Assembly (NCBI GenBank): GCA_038125725.1 | Contig: JAYPEK010000006.1 | Span: 1 to 64,000 of the forward strand | DNA: 64,000 nt | DNA from: TMED8 sp038125725 | GTDB taxonomy: Bacteria; Pseudomonadota; Alphaproteobacteria; Rhodospirillales; Casp-alpha2 | Reading direction: 5' to 3' | Part shown: one piece after another, positions 8,263-17,339 of the stretch | Layout of the letters: each line of letters starts with the position of its first letter | How positions within the stretch are numbered: position 1 is the stretch's first letter | Translations under genes and position numbers: made by a program | The notes under the pieces: generated by a model | What the model was told of the DNA's origin: nothing | Database searches by the model: none | What the model saw: only the letters and a program-made list of their open reading frames with translations

Positions 8263-9153
8263 CTACAATCGCGCGTCCACGGCGGCGGCGAGTTTCTGAA
8301 AGCTCTGATCTTCTGTTTGCCCGGCGGTATCGACGGCGAAGTCGGCTTTCTCATAGAGCGGCGTGCGCGCAGCCAGGATGGCGCGCAAATCTTCCATGGC
8401 TTCGGCGTTTTCCGCCATCGGGCGCATGTCGCCCTGGCCGACGACGCGTTCCATGTGCTCGTCCGGGCGCGCTTGCAGCCAGATGCAATGGGTGCGTTCC
8501 AGCAGGATCGAAAAGGTCTCGGCGTCGGTGACGATGCCGCCACCGACCGCGATCACCGCGTGGTCGTGCCCGGCAATGGCATCGAGGAGCGCGCGGCGCT
8601 CATAGCGCCGGTAGCCGGCCTGGCCGGAAAAGGCCATCAACTCCCCGATGCCGGCGCCGTAGGCGCTCTCGATCATGCGGTTGAGCTCGATGAACGGCCA
8701 GCCCTTGGCTTCCGCCAGGCGCCGGCCGAGCGTGCTCTTGCCCGCACCCCGGAGCCCGATCAGCGACACGCGCCGCGCCTTGCCGCTTCCCGTCCGCGCA
8801 TCGGCGCCGCCGGTCAGGGCCTGCTTGATCAGGGTTTCGGCCTCGGTCAATTGGGCATCGCCCAGGCGGCTCAGCATCTGGATCGCCGCCGAGGGGTCGG
8901 GCTGACCCGGACGGCAGCCGGCAACCAGGGCTTCCAGCGGCAGGCCGAAGACGTCGGCGATGCGGCGCAGCACGGCAATCGACGGATTGGCGCTGCCGGC
9001 TTCCAGCTTGGCCATGTAGCGGTCCGAGATCTCCGCCAATTGCGCCAGGCGCCGGCGCGTGGTGCCGCGCTGGGCGCGCAGCGTGCGCAGCTTCTCGGCC
9101 AAAAGGCTGAGGAAGACCTGGTCGTCTTCGAAACGGCGGGGATCGTCGGGCAA
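8263..9153 (-). CDS. boxR: BoxR/BzdR-type benzoyl-CoA-responsive repressor (XRE HTH plus shikimate-kinase-like domain)
   Basis: The 296-residue protein fuses an XRE-type helix-turn-helix (about residues 15-75) to a shikimate-kinase-like domain with P-loop GLRGAGKS (residues 133-140). This architecture is that of BzdR/BoxR, which repress benzoate degradation genes and sense benzoyl-CoA through the kinase-like domain. It is divergent from bclA-boxCBA, the expected target. The start is read as TTG at 9153 with a weak AAGAGAA site; no better upstream start is in frame. In the 217-base gap is a perfect 16-bp palindrome that may be its operator. The gene ends 8 bases from tRNA-Ser. Confidence 0.93.
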   Translation of the reverse strand: MPDDPRRFEDDQVFLSLLAEKLRTLRAQRGTTRRRLAQLAEISDRYMAKLEAGSANPSIAVLRRIADVFGLPLEALVAGCRPGQPDPSAAIQMLSRLGDAQLTEAETLIKQALTGGADARTGSGKARRVSLIGLRGAGKSTLGRRLAEAKGWPFIELNRMIESAYGAGIGELMAFSGQAGYRRYERRALLDAIAGHDHAVIAVGGGIVTDAETFSILLERTHCIWLQARPDEHMERVVGQGDMRPMAENAEAMEDLRAILAARTPLYEKADFAVDTAGQTEDQSFQKLAAAVDARL

Positions 9154-9233
9154 GCGCGTTCTCTTTAGGCTAACAAAAGTTCATATCCGTTCATCATAGC
9201 CGCAAAAAATCGAAATTAGAAGAATTATAGTTC

Positions 9234-9261
9234 TTGTTTTCATGTCGAGATTTGGTGTAAT
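9234..9261 (+). promoter_or_regulatory. Candidate sigma-70 promoter of the box operon
   Basis: TTGTTT (9234-9239) and TGTAAT (9256-9261) are separated by 16 bases and point toward bclA. Both hexamers are partial matches, so this is a guess supported mainly by position, 109 bases before the bclA ATG and just upstream of a palindrome. Confidence 0.35.
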
Positions 9262-9282
9262 TTTCCCCCTCGGAAATGAATT

Positions 9283-9298
9283 GCACCGCATGCGGTGC
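9283..9298. promoter_or_regulatory. Candidate BoxR operator: perfect 16-bp palindrome
   Basis: GCACCGCATGCGGTGC reads the same on both strands and lies in the boxR-bclA divergent region, about 20 bases after the candidate -10 box. That position suits a repressor that blocks transcription. Operators of BzdR contain TGCA elements; here TGCA occurs once at the left edge (9282-9285). Assignment to BoxR is inference. Confidence 0.45.
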
Positions 9299-9370
9299 CC
9301 GGCGCCCGTGATAAGATCGACAAAAGACAATCCGGGGCATCCGGAAGATTCATTGGGGAGGATTTGAAGC

Positions 9371-10945
9371 ATGACCGGCATGGCCGAGACTCATTGGACA
9401 CCGCCCGCGCAATACAATGCGACGACCGGTTTCATCGACGACAACCTGGCCGCCGGCCGCGCCGACAAGGTCGCCTTCATCGACCGATCCGGCGAACATA
9501 CCTACGGCGATCTGGCCAAGCGGGTGAACCGCTTCGGCAACGCCCTGAAGGCGCTGGACGTGCGCCGCGAGGAGCGCGTTGCCTGTTGCTTGCTCGATAC
9601 CATCGATTTCCCCACCGCCATGTTCGGCGGCGTGAAGATCGGCGCCGTGCCGGTGATGATCAACACGCTGCTGACCCCCGATACCTATCAATATGTCCTG
9701 GGCGATTGCCGCGCCCGGGTGCTGGTGGTCAGTGCCGAGCTTTATCCCAGCTTCGAGCCGATCCTGGCCAAGGTGCCGACGCTCGAGCATATCGTCATTT
9801 CCGGTGATCCCGTCGGCGATCACGCGGTCATGGACGATCTGATGGCGGCGGAGGGCGAGACGCTGGAGACCGCGCCCACGAGCCCCGACGAGGTCGCCTT
9901 CTGGCTTTATTCATCGGGCTCCACCGGCCAGCCCAAGGGCGTCAAGCATCTGCATTCCTCGATGATGTACACGGCCAAGCTCTACGGCCAGCCGGTGCTC
10001 GGCGTGCGCGAGGACGATGTCGTCTATTCGGCGGCGAAGCTTTTCTTCGCCTATGGGCTCGGCAACGGCATCAGCTTCCCGATGGCGGCCGGCGCCACCA
10101 CGGTCCTGATGGACGGGCGCCCGACCCCTGATAGCGTCATGGCGACATTGAAGCGGCACCAGCCGACCATCTTCTACGGCGTGCCGACGCTCTACGCGGC
10201 GATCCTCGCCAATCCGGACCTGGGGCCGGACGCGGGCTCGGCCCGGCTACGTATTTCGGCGTCGGCGGGCGAGCCCCTGCCGGCCGATATCGGCAACCGC
10301 TGGGAGGAACGCTTCGGCTCCGCGATCCTGGACGGCGTCGGTTCCACCGAGATGCTGCATATCTACGTCTCCAACCGCGAAGGGGCCGTGCGCTACGGCA
10401 CGTCCGGCCAGCCGGTGCCGGGCTACGATATCCGCCTGGTCGACGATCACGGCAACAGCGTCCCCGACGGGGAGGTCGGCGAGATGCTGGTCAAGGGCCC
10501 CACCATGGCCGAGGGCTACTGGAACAAGCGCGAGAAATCGCTTTCGACCTTCGTCGGGCCCTGGATGTGGACCGGCGACAAGTACGTGCACCTGGGGGGC
10601 GGGTTCTACCAATACGCCGGGCGCACCGACGACATGTTCAAGTCCGGCGGCAACTGGGTGTCGCCGTTCGACGTGGAATCGGCCCTGATCGAACACGCCA
10701 GCGTGCTCGAGGCCGGCGTCATTCCGCATGCCGACGGCACCGAAAACCTGAAGCCCAAGGCTTTCGTGGTGCTGAAGGAAGGCATGAGCGGTTCCGACGC
10801 GCTCGCTGACGAGCTCAAGGAACACGTCAAGAGCCGCATCGAGATTTGGAAATATCCGCGCTGGATCGAGTTCGTCGAAGAACTGCCGAAGACCGCCACC
10901 GGCAAGATCCAGCGCTTCAAGCTGCGCGAGATGGACCAAGGATGA
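9371..10945 (+). CDS. bclA: Benzoate-CoA ligase
   Basis: This 524-residue ANL-superfamily adenylating enzyme activates benzoate with ATP and CoA to benzoyl-CoA. The P-loop-like motif YSSGSTGQPKGVKH (around residue 180) and the C-terminal core with catalytic Lys in KTATGKIQRFKL are intact. The N-terminal pattern YNATTGFIDDNL and the mid-region KLFFAYGLGNGISFP are typical of benzoate-CoA ligases. The context, first gene of the box operon and coupled to boxC by an ATGA overlap, fixes the substrate as benzoate or a close analogue. GGGGAGGA lies 7-8 bases before the ATG. It is likely induced when BoxR binds benzoyl-CoA. Confidence 0.95.
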   Translation: MTGMAETHWTPPAQYNATTGFIDDNLAAGRADKVAFIDRSGEHTYGDLAKRVNRFGNALKALDVRREERVACCLLDTIDFPTAMFGGVKIGAVPVMINTLLTPDTYQYVLGDCRARVLVVSAELYPSFEPILAKVPTLEHIVISGDPVGDHAVMDDLMAAEGETLETAPTSPDEVAFWLYSSGSTGQPKGVKHLHSSMMYTAKLYGQPVLGVREDDVVYSAAKLFFAYGLGNGISFPMAAGATTVLMDGRPTPDSVMATLKRHQPTIFYGVPTLYAAILANPDLGPDAGSARLRISASAGEPLPADIGNRWEERFGSAILDGVGSTEMLHIYVSNREGAVRYGTSGQPVPGYDIRLVDDHGNSVPDGEVGEMLVKGPTMAEGYWNKREKSLSTFVGPWMWTGDKYVHLGGGFYQYAGRTDDMFKSGGNWVSPFDVESALIEHASVLEAGVIPHADGTENLKPKAFVVLKEGMSGSDALADELKEHVKSRIEIWKYPRWIEFVEELPKTATGKIQRFKLREMDQG

Positions 10946-12609
10946 CGAGCCAGATGACCCACATCGATTTTCAAACCCGGCCGGAAGACTACAAGCATTG
11001 GTCGCTCGAGATCGACGGCGCCCAGGCGCGCCTGAAGATGAGCGTCGATCCCGCCGGCGGCCTGTTCGAAGGCTACGAGTTGAAGATGAACTCCTACGAT
11101 CTCGGCGTCGACATCGAGCTCTACGACGCCGTGCAGCGGCTCCGCTTCGAGCACCCGGAAGTGAAGGTGGTGATCATCACCTCGGCGCTGGAGCGCATGT
11201 TCTGCGCCGGCGCCAACATCAAGATGCTGGGCGGCGCCACCCACGCGCACAAGGTCAACTTCTGCAAGTTCACCAACGAGACCCGCAATTCCATCGAGGA
11301 CGCCAGCGAGTTCTCTGGCCAGCGTTACGTCGCCGCCGTCAATGGCACGGCGGCCGGCGGCGGCTACGAACTGGCGCTCGCCACCGACCACATCATCCTG
11401 GTCGATGACGGCAACGCCGCCGTTTCCCTGCCGGAAGTGCCGTTGCTGGCGGTGCTGCCGGGAACCGGCGGGCTCACGCGGCTGGTGGATAAACGCAAGG
11501 TGCGCCGCGACTTGGCCGATATCTTCTGCACCACCGAAGAAGGCGTGCGCGGCAAGCGCGCCGTCGATTGGCGGCTGATCGACGAGACCGTCCGCGGCTC
11601 CGAGTTCGAGACCCGGCTTTCCGCGCTGGCCGGCGAGATTGCCGCCACCTCCGACCGACCCGACGGCGCCCAGGGCATCGAACTGACGCCCCTGGACCGC
11701 ACGATATCCGAGGATGGGCTTTCCTATCCGCTGGTGAGCGTCGAGTACGACCGCGAGGCCGGCACGGCCACCATCACCCTCAAGGGCCCGGAAACGGACG
11801 CGCCGGCCGATGCCGCCGCCATTCAGGCCGAAGGCGCCGCCTTCTGGCCCTTGGCGCTGGCGCGCGACCTGGATGATGCGCTCTTGCACCTGCGGCTCAA
11901 CGAGACCCAACTTGGCACGCTGATCTTCCGTGCCGAAGGTGATGGGGAAAAGGTCGCGGCCTATGATGCGCTGTTGCTCGCCAATGAACGCGACTGGCTG
12001 GTGCGCGAGATCATGCTTTATTGGAAGCGCACCATGAAGCGCATCGATGTCACGTCCCGCTCGCTGATCGCCGAGGTGCTGCCGGGAAGCTGCTACGTCG
12101 GTCTGCTCGCCGAAATCCTGTTCGCGGTCGACCGCTCCTACATGCTGGACGGTCAGTTCGAGGGCGACAACCGCCCGCCGGCGACAATCCGCCTCACGGC
12201 ATCCAACTTCGGTCCCTATCCCATGGCCAATGGCCTGGGGCGGCTGGAAACGCGTTTCCTGGGCGAGCCGGAAACGCTGGTAGCCGCCAAGGGCATGACC
12301 GGCGAGGATCTGGAGGGGGTGGACGCCCTTGATGCCGGCCTCGTCACCATGGCGCCCGACGACATCGACTGGGAGGACGAGATCCGCATGCTGATCGAGG
12401 AGCGCGGCTCCTTCTCGCCCGACAGCCTAGTGGGCATGGAGGCGAACCTGCGCTTCGCCGGCCCGGAAACCATGGAAACCAAGATATTCGCGCGCCTCAG
12501 CGCCTGGCAGAACTGGATTTTCCAGCGCCCCAACGCGGTCGGCCAGGAAGGCGCATTGCAACTCTACGGCACGGGTCTCCGGCCGAAGTACAACAAGGAA
12601 AGGGTTTGA
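10942..12609 (+). CDS. boxC: 2,3-epoxybenzoyl-CoA dihydrolase (benzoyl-CoA-dihydrodiol lyase)
   Basis: This 555-residue, crotonase-fold enzyme of the aerobic hybrid benzoate pathway opens the non-aromatic ring of 2,3-epoxybenzoyl-CoA, giving 3,4-dehydroadipyl-CoA semialdehyde and formate. Two enoyl-CoA-hydratase-like halves are visible; the first has the oxyanion-hole region RMFCAGANIKMLGG and GTAAGGGYELALATDHI. The length matches BoxC (~550), much longer than ordinary hydratases. The start at 10942 overlaps the bclA stop; MTSQMTHIDF leaves a second ATG 12 bases later as an alternative. The gene precedes boxB by 4 bases, so the order here is C-B-A. Confidence 0.95.
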   Translation: MTSQMTHIDFQTRPEDYKHWSLEIDGAQARLKMSVDPAGGLFEGYELKMNSYDLGVDIELYDAVQRLRFEHPEVKVVIITSALERMFCAGANIKMLGGATHAHKVNFCKFTNETRNSIEDASEFSGQRYVAAVNGTAAGGGYELALATDHIILVDDGNAAVSLPEVPLLAVLPGTGGLTRLVDKRKVRRDLADIFCTTEEGVRGKRAVDWRLIDETVRGSEFETRLSALAGEIAATSDRPDGAQGIELTPLDRTISEDGLSYPLVSVEYDREAGTATITLKGPETDAPADAAAIQAEGAAFWPLALARDLDDALLHLRLNETQLGTLIFRAEGDGEKVAAYDALLLANERDWLVREIMLYWKRTMKRIDVTSRSLIAEVLPGSCYVGLLAEILFAVDRSYMLDGQFEGDNRPPATIRLTASNFGPYPMANGLGRLETRFLGEPETLVAAKGMTGEDLEGVDALDAGLVTMAPDDIDWEDEIRMLIEERGSFSPDSLVGMEANLRFAGPETMETKIFARLSAWQNWIFQRPNAVGQEGALQLYGTGLRPKYNKERV

Positions 12610-12613
12610 TCCG

Positions 12614-14080
12614 ATGAGCAGTGAAGCGATTACCTCGGAAGCCATGGTCGAAGTGAACTACGACGACCTGATCCCCAACAACGTCGACCTCGCGTCCGAC
12701 CGGGCGCTGAAGCGCGCCATGGAGAACTGGCAGCCCAAGTACATCGACTGGTGGAAGGACATGGGCCCGGACGGCTTCCAGGAATCCCAGGTCTACCTGC
12801 GCACTGCCGTCGGCGTCGACAAGGACGGCTGGGCCAAGTTCGACTACGTCAAGATGCCGGAATACCGCTGGGGCATCCTGCTGGCGCCGAAGGTCGAGGA
12901 CCGCACCATTCCCTGCGGCAAGCACAAGGGCGAGCCCGCCTGGCAGGAAGTGCCGGGCGAATACCGTTCGCTGTTGCGCCGCCTGATCGTCATCCAGGGC
13001 GACACCGAACCCGCATCCGTCGAGCAGCAGCGTTACTTGGGCAAGACCTGCCCGTCGCTCTACGATCTCCGCAACCTGTTCCAGGTCAACGTGGAGGAGG
13101 GGCGTCACCTCTGGGCCATGGTGCACCTGCTGCAGAAATATTTCGGCCGTGACGGCCGCGAGGAAGCGGAAGCGCTCCTGGAGCGCCGCTCCGGCGACGC
13201 CGACAAGCCGCGCATGCTGGGCGCCTTCAACGAGGAAACGCCCGATTGGCTATCGTTCTTCATGTTCACCTACTTCACCGACCGCGACGGCAAGATGCAG
13301 TTGGAAAGCCTGGCGCAATCGGGCTTCGATCCGCTGTCGCGCGCCACGCGCTTCATGCTGATGGAAGAGGCCTTCCACATGTTCGTCGGCGAAACCGGTG
13401 TCGGGCGCATCATCCAGAAGACCTGCGAGGTGATGAACGAACACGGCATCACCGACCCCTATGACGTGGAAGCGGTGCGTTCGCATGGCGCCATCGATCT
13501 GCCGTTGTTGCAGCGCAAGGCCAACTTCCACATGTCGGTGACCCGCGATTTGTTCGGCGCCGAGGTCTCCACCAACGCCGCCACCTACTTCAACGCGGGC
13601 CTCAAGGGCCGCTTCAATGAGGCCAAGCTGGAAGACGACCACCAGCTCGAGAACGAGACCTACGGCGTGACGCGCTACCAGGACGGCGCCTTCGTCGAGG
13701 AAGACGTACCGGCGCTGAACGCCATCAACTGCCGGCTGCTGGACGACTACATCAAGGACTGTCAGGGCGGCATCAACCGCTGGAACAAGGTCATCGAAAA
13801 GGCCGGCATCGATATCCAGATTACCCAGCCGCACAAGGCCTTCAACCGCCGCGTCGGCGAGTTCTCGGAAATCCAGGCCTCTGCCTCGGGCGAGGTGCTT
13901 TCCGAGGCCGATTGGGAAGCGCGCAAGGACGAATGGCTGCCGAAGCCCGAAGACCTGCAGTTCCTCAAGGACCTGATGAAGCCGGTCACCGAGCCCGGCG
14001 AGTTCGCGTCGTGGATCGCGGCGCCGCGCGTCGGCGTCGACAACAAGGAAGGCGACTTCGAGTACGTGCGCTTTCAATGA
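12614..14080 (+). CDS. boxB: Benzoyl-CoA 2,3-epoxidase, oxygenase subunit BoxB
   Basis: The 488-residue diiron oxygenase forms 2,3-epoxybenzoyl-CoA with O2 and electrons from BoxA. The ferritin-like four-helix core shows ExxH iron ligands in EEGRH (Glu162, His165) and EEAFH (Glu252, His255). The length is close to the known ~475. It lies between boxC (4-base gap) and boxA (ATGA overlap), so the three proteins are likely made in balanced amounts. A good site, GGAAAGGGTTTG, lies before the ATG. Confidence 0.96.
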   Translation: MSSEAITSEAMVEVNYDDLIPNNVDLASDRALKRAMENWQPKYIDWWKDMGPDGFQESQVYLRTAVGVDKDGWAKFDYVKMPEYRWGILLAPKVEDRTIPCGKHKGEPAWQEVPGEYRSLLRRLIVIQGDTEPASVEQQRYLGKTCPSLYDLRNLFQVNVEEGRHLWAMVHLLQKYFGRDGREEAEALLERRSGDADKPRMLGAFNEETPDWLSFFMFTYFTDRDGKMQLESLAQSGFDPLSRATRFMLMEEAFHMFVGETGVGRIIQKTCEVMNEHGITDPYDVEAVRSHGAIDLPLLQRKANFHMSVTRDLFGAEVSTNAATYFNAGLKGRFNEAKLEDDHQLENETYGVTRYQDGAFVEEDVPALNAINCRLLDDYIKDCQGGINRWNKVIEKAGIDIQITQPHKAFNRRVGEFSEIQASASGEVLSEADWEARKDEWLPKPEDLQFLKDLMKPVTEPGEFASWIAAPRVGVDNKEGDFEYVRFQ

Positions 14081-15300
14081 CCCTCGTCCGCCAGCATGTC
14101 ATCGACCCGGAGATCTGCATCCGGTGCAACACCTGCGAGGAGACCTGCCCGGTCGATGCCATCACCCATAACGATGACAACTACGTCGTCGATGCCGCGA
14201 TCTGCAATTTCGGCATGAACTGCGTCGCGCCGTGCCCGACCGGCGCCATCGACAACTGGATCATGGTGTCGACGCCGTTTTCCATCGACGACCAGTTCGA
14301 ATGGGAGGAACTGCCCGGCGACGAGGAAGCCGCCGCCGGCGGCGATGCCGACGTGTCGCCGGCCGGCGAGACCGGCATCGACGAGGAAGCTGCGGAAATC
14401 CTTAAGACCGCGCGCCAGGGCGCGCCCCGCGCCACCCTGGCGCCGGCCTCCGCCCCCAAACCGACGGTCGATCTCTACCGGCGCGATAAGCCCGCCGTCG
14501 CCAAGGTGACCGGCAACATGCCGATCACCGACGACCGCTTGGGCGTCGATGTACGCCATATCATCCTGGATTTCGGCTCGCAGGCCTTTCCGGTGCTGGA
14601 AGGCCAGAGCATCGGCATCCTGCCGCCGGGCACCGACGCCAATGGAAAACCCCACCGCATGCGGCTCTATTCCGTCGCCTCGCCCCGCGACGGCGAGCGG
14701 CCGAAGCACAACAACGTCTCGCTCACCGTGAAGCGTGTCGTCTACGAGGAGGAGGGGGGCGAGAAACAGGGTATCGCCTCCAATTACGTCTGCGATCTGG
14801 AGCGCGGCGACGAAGTCCAGGTCACGGGGCCTTACGGCACGGCGTTTTTGATGCCCGACGATCCTGAAGCCAACATCGTCATGATCTGCACTGGCACCGG
14901 TGCCGCGCCCTTCCGCGCCATGACCGAATACCGCCGGCGCAACGCCCGCGACGTGCCGGGCAAGTTGATGCTGTTCTTCGGCGCGAGGACGCCGAACGAG
15001 CTTCCCTATTTCGGGCCGTTGCAGAAGCTGCCGGAAACCTTCCTGGATAAGGAGCTGGTCTATTCGCGGCTGCCCGGCACGACCAAGGAATACGTGCAGG
15101 ACCGCCTCCGCGCGCGCGGCGACGACATGGCGAAACTGCTGACCTCGCCCAACACCTACATCTACATCTGCGGCCTCAAGGGCATGGAAACCGGCGTCGA
15201 CGAGGCGCTGGCCGACGTCTCACGCACGCACGGGCTGGATTGGAAGGCGCTCAGGGCCGAGATGGAAAGCGAGGGCCGCTTCCACGTGGAAACCTATTAG
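14077..15300 (+). CDS. boxA: Benzoyl-CoA 2,3-epoxidase, reductase subunit BoxA
   Basis: This 407-residue reductase carries electrons from NADPH to BoxB. An N-terminal ferredoxin domain has the first cluster motif CIRCNTCEETCP (Cys14, 17, 20, 24). The second motif reads CNFGMNCVAPCP (Cys43, 49, 53), so the usual middle cysteine of a CxxCxxCxxxC pattern is replaced by Gly46. An acidic linker (about residues 65-125) leads to a ferredoxin-NADP reductase domain with RLYSVASP (FAD) and MICTGTGAAPFRAM (NADP). The frame extends upstream inside boxB, but the ATG at 14077 gives the family N-terminus. The gene ends tail to tail with the receiver gene (4-base overlap). Confidence 0.95.
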   Translation: MTLVRQHVIDPEICIRCNTCEETCPVDAITHNDDNYVVDAAICNFGMNCVAPCPTGAIDNWIMVSTPFSIDDQFEWEELPGDEEAAAGGDADVSPAGETGIDEEAAEILKTARQGAPRATLAPASAPKPTVDLYRRDKPAVAKVTGNMPITDDRLGVDVRHIILDFGSQAFPVLEGQSIGILPPGTDANGKPHRMRLYSVASPRDGERPKHNNVSLTVKRVVYEEEGGEKQGIASNYVCDLERGDEVQVTGPYGTAFLMPDDPEANIVMICTGTGAAPFRAMTEYRRRNARDVPGKLMLFFGARTPNELPYFGPLQKLPETFLDKELVYSRLPGTTKEYVQDRLRARGDDMAKLLTSPNTYIYICGLKGMETGVDEALADVSRTHGLDWKALRAEMESEGRFHVETY

Positions 15301-15701
15301 GCGGCGATCTGCGGCGCGCCGAGGGCCGCTTCCAGATTATCGACGAACTCGTCGATCGGCCGGTTCTTGACGATGTAACCGCAAGCACCAGCCTTGAAGC
15401 AAAGCTCGCGCGTGGCCTCGTCGCTATGACTGGTGAACATGAAAATTCGCGCGCCCGGATCGAGCGCCAGGATATCGCGCAGCACGTCGAGGCCGCTGCC
15501 CATGGTGAGCGAGAAGTTCGACAGCACCACGTCTGGGTGCAGCCGGCCATAGAGTGCTGCGGCTTCCCTGGGGCTGCCGGTTTCGGCCACCACGTCGCAG
15601 CCGAGCATCGCCAGCGTCGGCTTGAAGAGTTCCCGCAGCCTGGCCTTATCCTCGACCATCAGCGCGGTTATGATCTGTTCCCCGGACATATTGAAATCCA
15701 T
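15297..15701 (-). CDS. Single-domain response-regulator receiver lacking the phospho-acceptor Asp
   Basis: This 134-residue CheY-like domain has no output domain. The acidic pair (Glu17, Asp18), the Thr90 switch residue and Lys112 are conserved. At the phosphorylation site the expected PDxxxxD pattern reads PDVVLSNF, so Asn62 stands where Asp is phosphorylated. The codon is clearly AAC. It is therefore probably a pseudo-receiver that works by protein contact rather than phosphotransfer, although deamidation or a different acceptor cannot be excluded. It is convergent with boxA and has no kinase gene nearby. The first ATG is preceded by GGAG at about ten bases. Confidence 0.85.
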   Translation of the reverse strand: MDFNMSGEQIITALMVEDKARLRELFKPTLAMLGCDVVAETGSPREAAALYGRLHPDVVLSNFSLTMGSGLDVLRDILALDPGARIFMFTSHSDEATRELCFKAGACGYIVKNRPIDEFVDNLEAALGAPQIAA

Positions 15702-15823
15702 CCCCGATTTTCTCCGGAAGACAGAGAATTAGTTGGGAAAACCTTTCCAAAACTTTAACGGCCAGGGCCCCGGTGCTAAGAACCGGGAGCATCCCGCCAC
15801 CCCCTGATCGGAGTTCCCCAGCC

Positions 15824-17251
15824 ATGTATATCAACGGCACCTGGACCGAAGCCGCCCCCGGCGCCAGTTTCGACGTCATCAATCCCGCCGACGGCACGGT
15901 GCTGTCGCAGGTCTATGACGGCGGCGGCGGCGCGGCCAGGGCTGCCATCGACGCGGCGGCGGGGGCGTTCAAGGCCTGGGCCGGGACGACGGCCTACGAA
16001 CGCTCGGCGATCCTCTACAAGGCCTACCAGTTGATGCTGGAGCGCAAGGAGGATCTCGCCCGCACCATGACGCTGGAGCAGGGGAAGCCGCTGCGCGCCG
16101 CGCGCACGGAAGTGCAGTACGGCGCCGACTTCCTGCTCTGGTTCGCGGAAGAGGCGAAGCGCGTCTACGGCGAGACCATTCCCTCGGCCCGCGCCGACCA
16201 GCGCTTTATCGTCGCCCACCAGCCGGTCGGCGTCGTCGCCGCGATCACCCCTTGGAACTATCCGGTCTCGATGATCACCCGCAAGGTCGGCCCGGCGCTG
16301 GCGGCGGGCTGCACGGTGGTGCTGAAACCCGCCGAGGCGACGCCACTTTGCGCCATCAAGGTTTTCGAATGCCTGATCGACGCCGGCGTGCCGGCGGGCG
16401 TCATCAACCTCGTCACCGGCTCGGACCCGGCCCCGATCGGGGAGGAATTCGTCACCCACCTGAAGGTCCGCAAGCTCACCTTCACCGGCTCCACCGCCGT
16501 CGGCAAGATGCTGGCGGGCAAGGCCGCGGCCAACATGAAGCGTGTGTCGTGCGAGCTTGGCGGCCATGCGCCGTTTTTGGTGTTCGAGGACGCCGATCCC
16601 GTGCACGCCGCCAAGGGCGCGCAGTTGATCAAGTTTCTCAACACCGGCCAGGCCTGCATCAGCCCTAACCGCATCTTCGTGCACCGCTCCATCGCCAAGC
16701 CCTTCATCGAGGTGCTGGCCGACCGCGTCGGCAAACTGCGCGCCGGCAGCGGCCTCGAGGACGGCGTCGCCATCGGTCCGCTGGTCAACGACGCCGCCGT
16801 CGCCAAGGTTTCGAACCAGGTCGACGACGCGGTCGGCAAGGGCGCCACGCTGCATTGCGGCGGCGCGCGGCTCACCGACGGCGGGCTTGACAAGGGCTTC
16901 TTCTACGCGCCGACGGTCCTGAGCGGCGTCACCGAGGAGATGCTGATCTACCGCGAGGAAACCTTCGGCCCCGTCGCCGCCGTGGTCACCTTCGATGACG
17001 ACGTGCAGGCGCTGGAGATGGCCAACGACACCGATTACGGCCTCGCGGCCTACGTCTACACCCGCGATATCGGCCGCGCCATGCGCATGTTCGAGGGTCT
17101 CGACTTCGGCATCATCGGCATCAACGACATCAACCCGACCTCGGCGGCGGCCCCCTTCGGCGGCATGAAGGATTCCGGCCTCGGCCGCGAGGGCGCGCGG
17201 GAAGGGATCATGGAGTATCTGGAAACGAAGATGGGTGGGTTTTCGGTTTAG
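15824..17251 (+). CDS. NAD(P)-dependent aldehyde dehydrogenase, succinate-semialdehyde dehydrogenase-like
   Basis: This is a 475-residue ALDH-superfamily enzyme. PWNYP, the FTGSTAVGK cofactor loop, catalytic Glu in CELGGHAP and catalytic Cys in NTGQACISPNR are all present, and the C-terminus has NDTDYGLAAYVYTRD. The sequence type is that of GabD-like succinate-semialdehyde dehydrogenases. The neighbouring box operon needs a semialdehyde dehydrogenase (BoxD), but BoxD belongs to a different branch, so a role there is possible and unproven. The start at 15824 (MYING) is chosen over 15773 because it matches the family N-terminus. Confidence 0.88.
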   Translation: MYINGTWTEAAPGASFDVINPADGTVLSQVYDGGGGAARAAIDAAAGAFKAWAGTTAYERSAILYKAYQLMLERKEDLARTMTLEQGKPLRAARTEVQYGADFLLWFAEEAKRVYGETIPSARADQRFIVAHQPVGVVAAITPWNYPVSMITRKVGPALAAGCTVVLKPAEATPLCAIKVFECLIDAGVPAGVINLVTGSDPAPIGEEFVTHLKVRKLTFTGSTAVGKMLAGKAAANMKRVSCELGGHAPFLVFEDADPVHAAKGAQLIKFLNTGQACISPNRIFVHRSIAKPFIEVLADRVGKLRAGSGLEDGVAIGPLVNDAAVAKVSNQVDDAVGKGATLHCGGARLTDGGLDKGFFYAPTVLSGVTEEMLIYREETFGPVAAVVTFDDDVQALEMANDTDYGLAAYVYTRDIGRAMRMFEGLDFGIIGINDINPTSAAAPFGGMKDSGLGREGAREGIMEYLETKMGGFSV

Positions 17252-17339
17252 GCGTTGCCGGTCCCGTCCTTGAATGTTCGAACTTCATTTCGCGCTCTGA
17301 TCTGCAATAGTGTGCAGCCGATATCGACGGAGAAATTCA

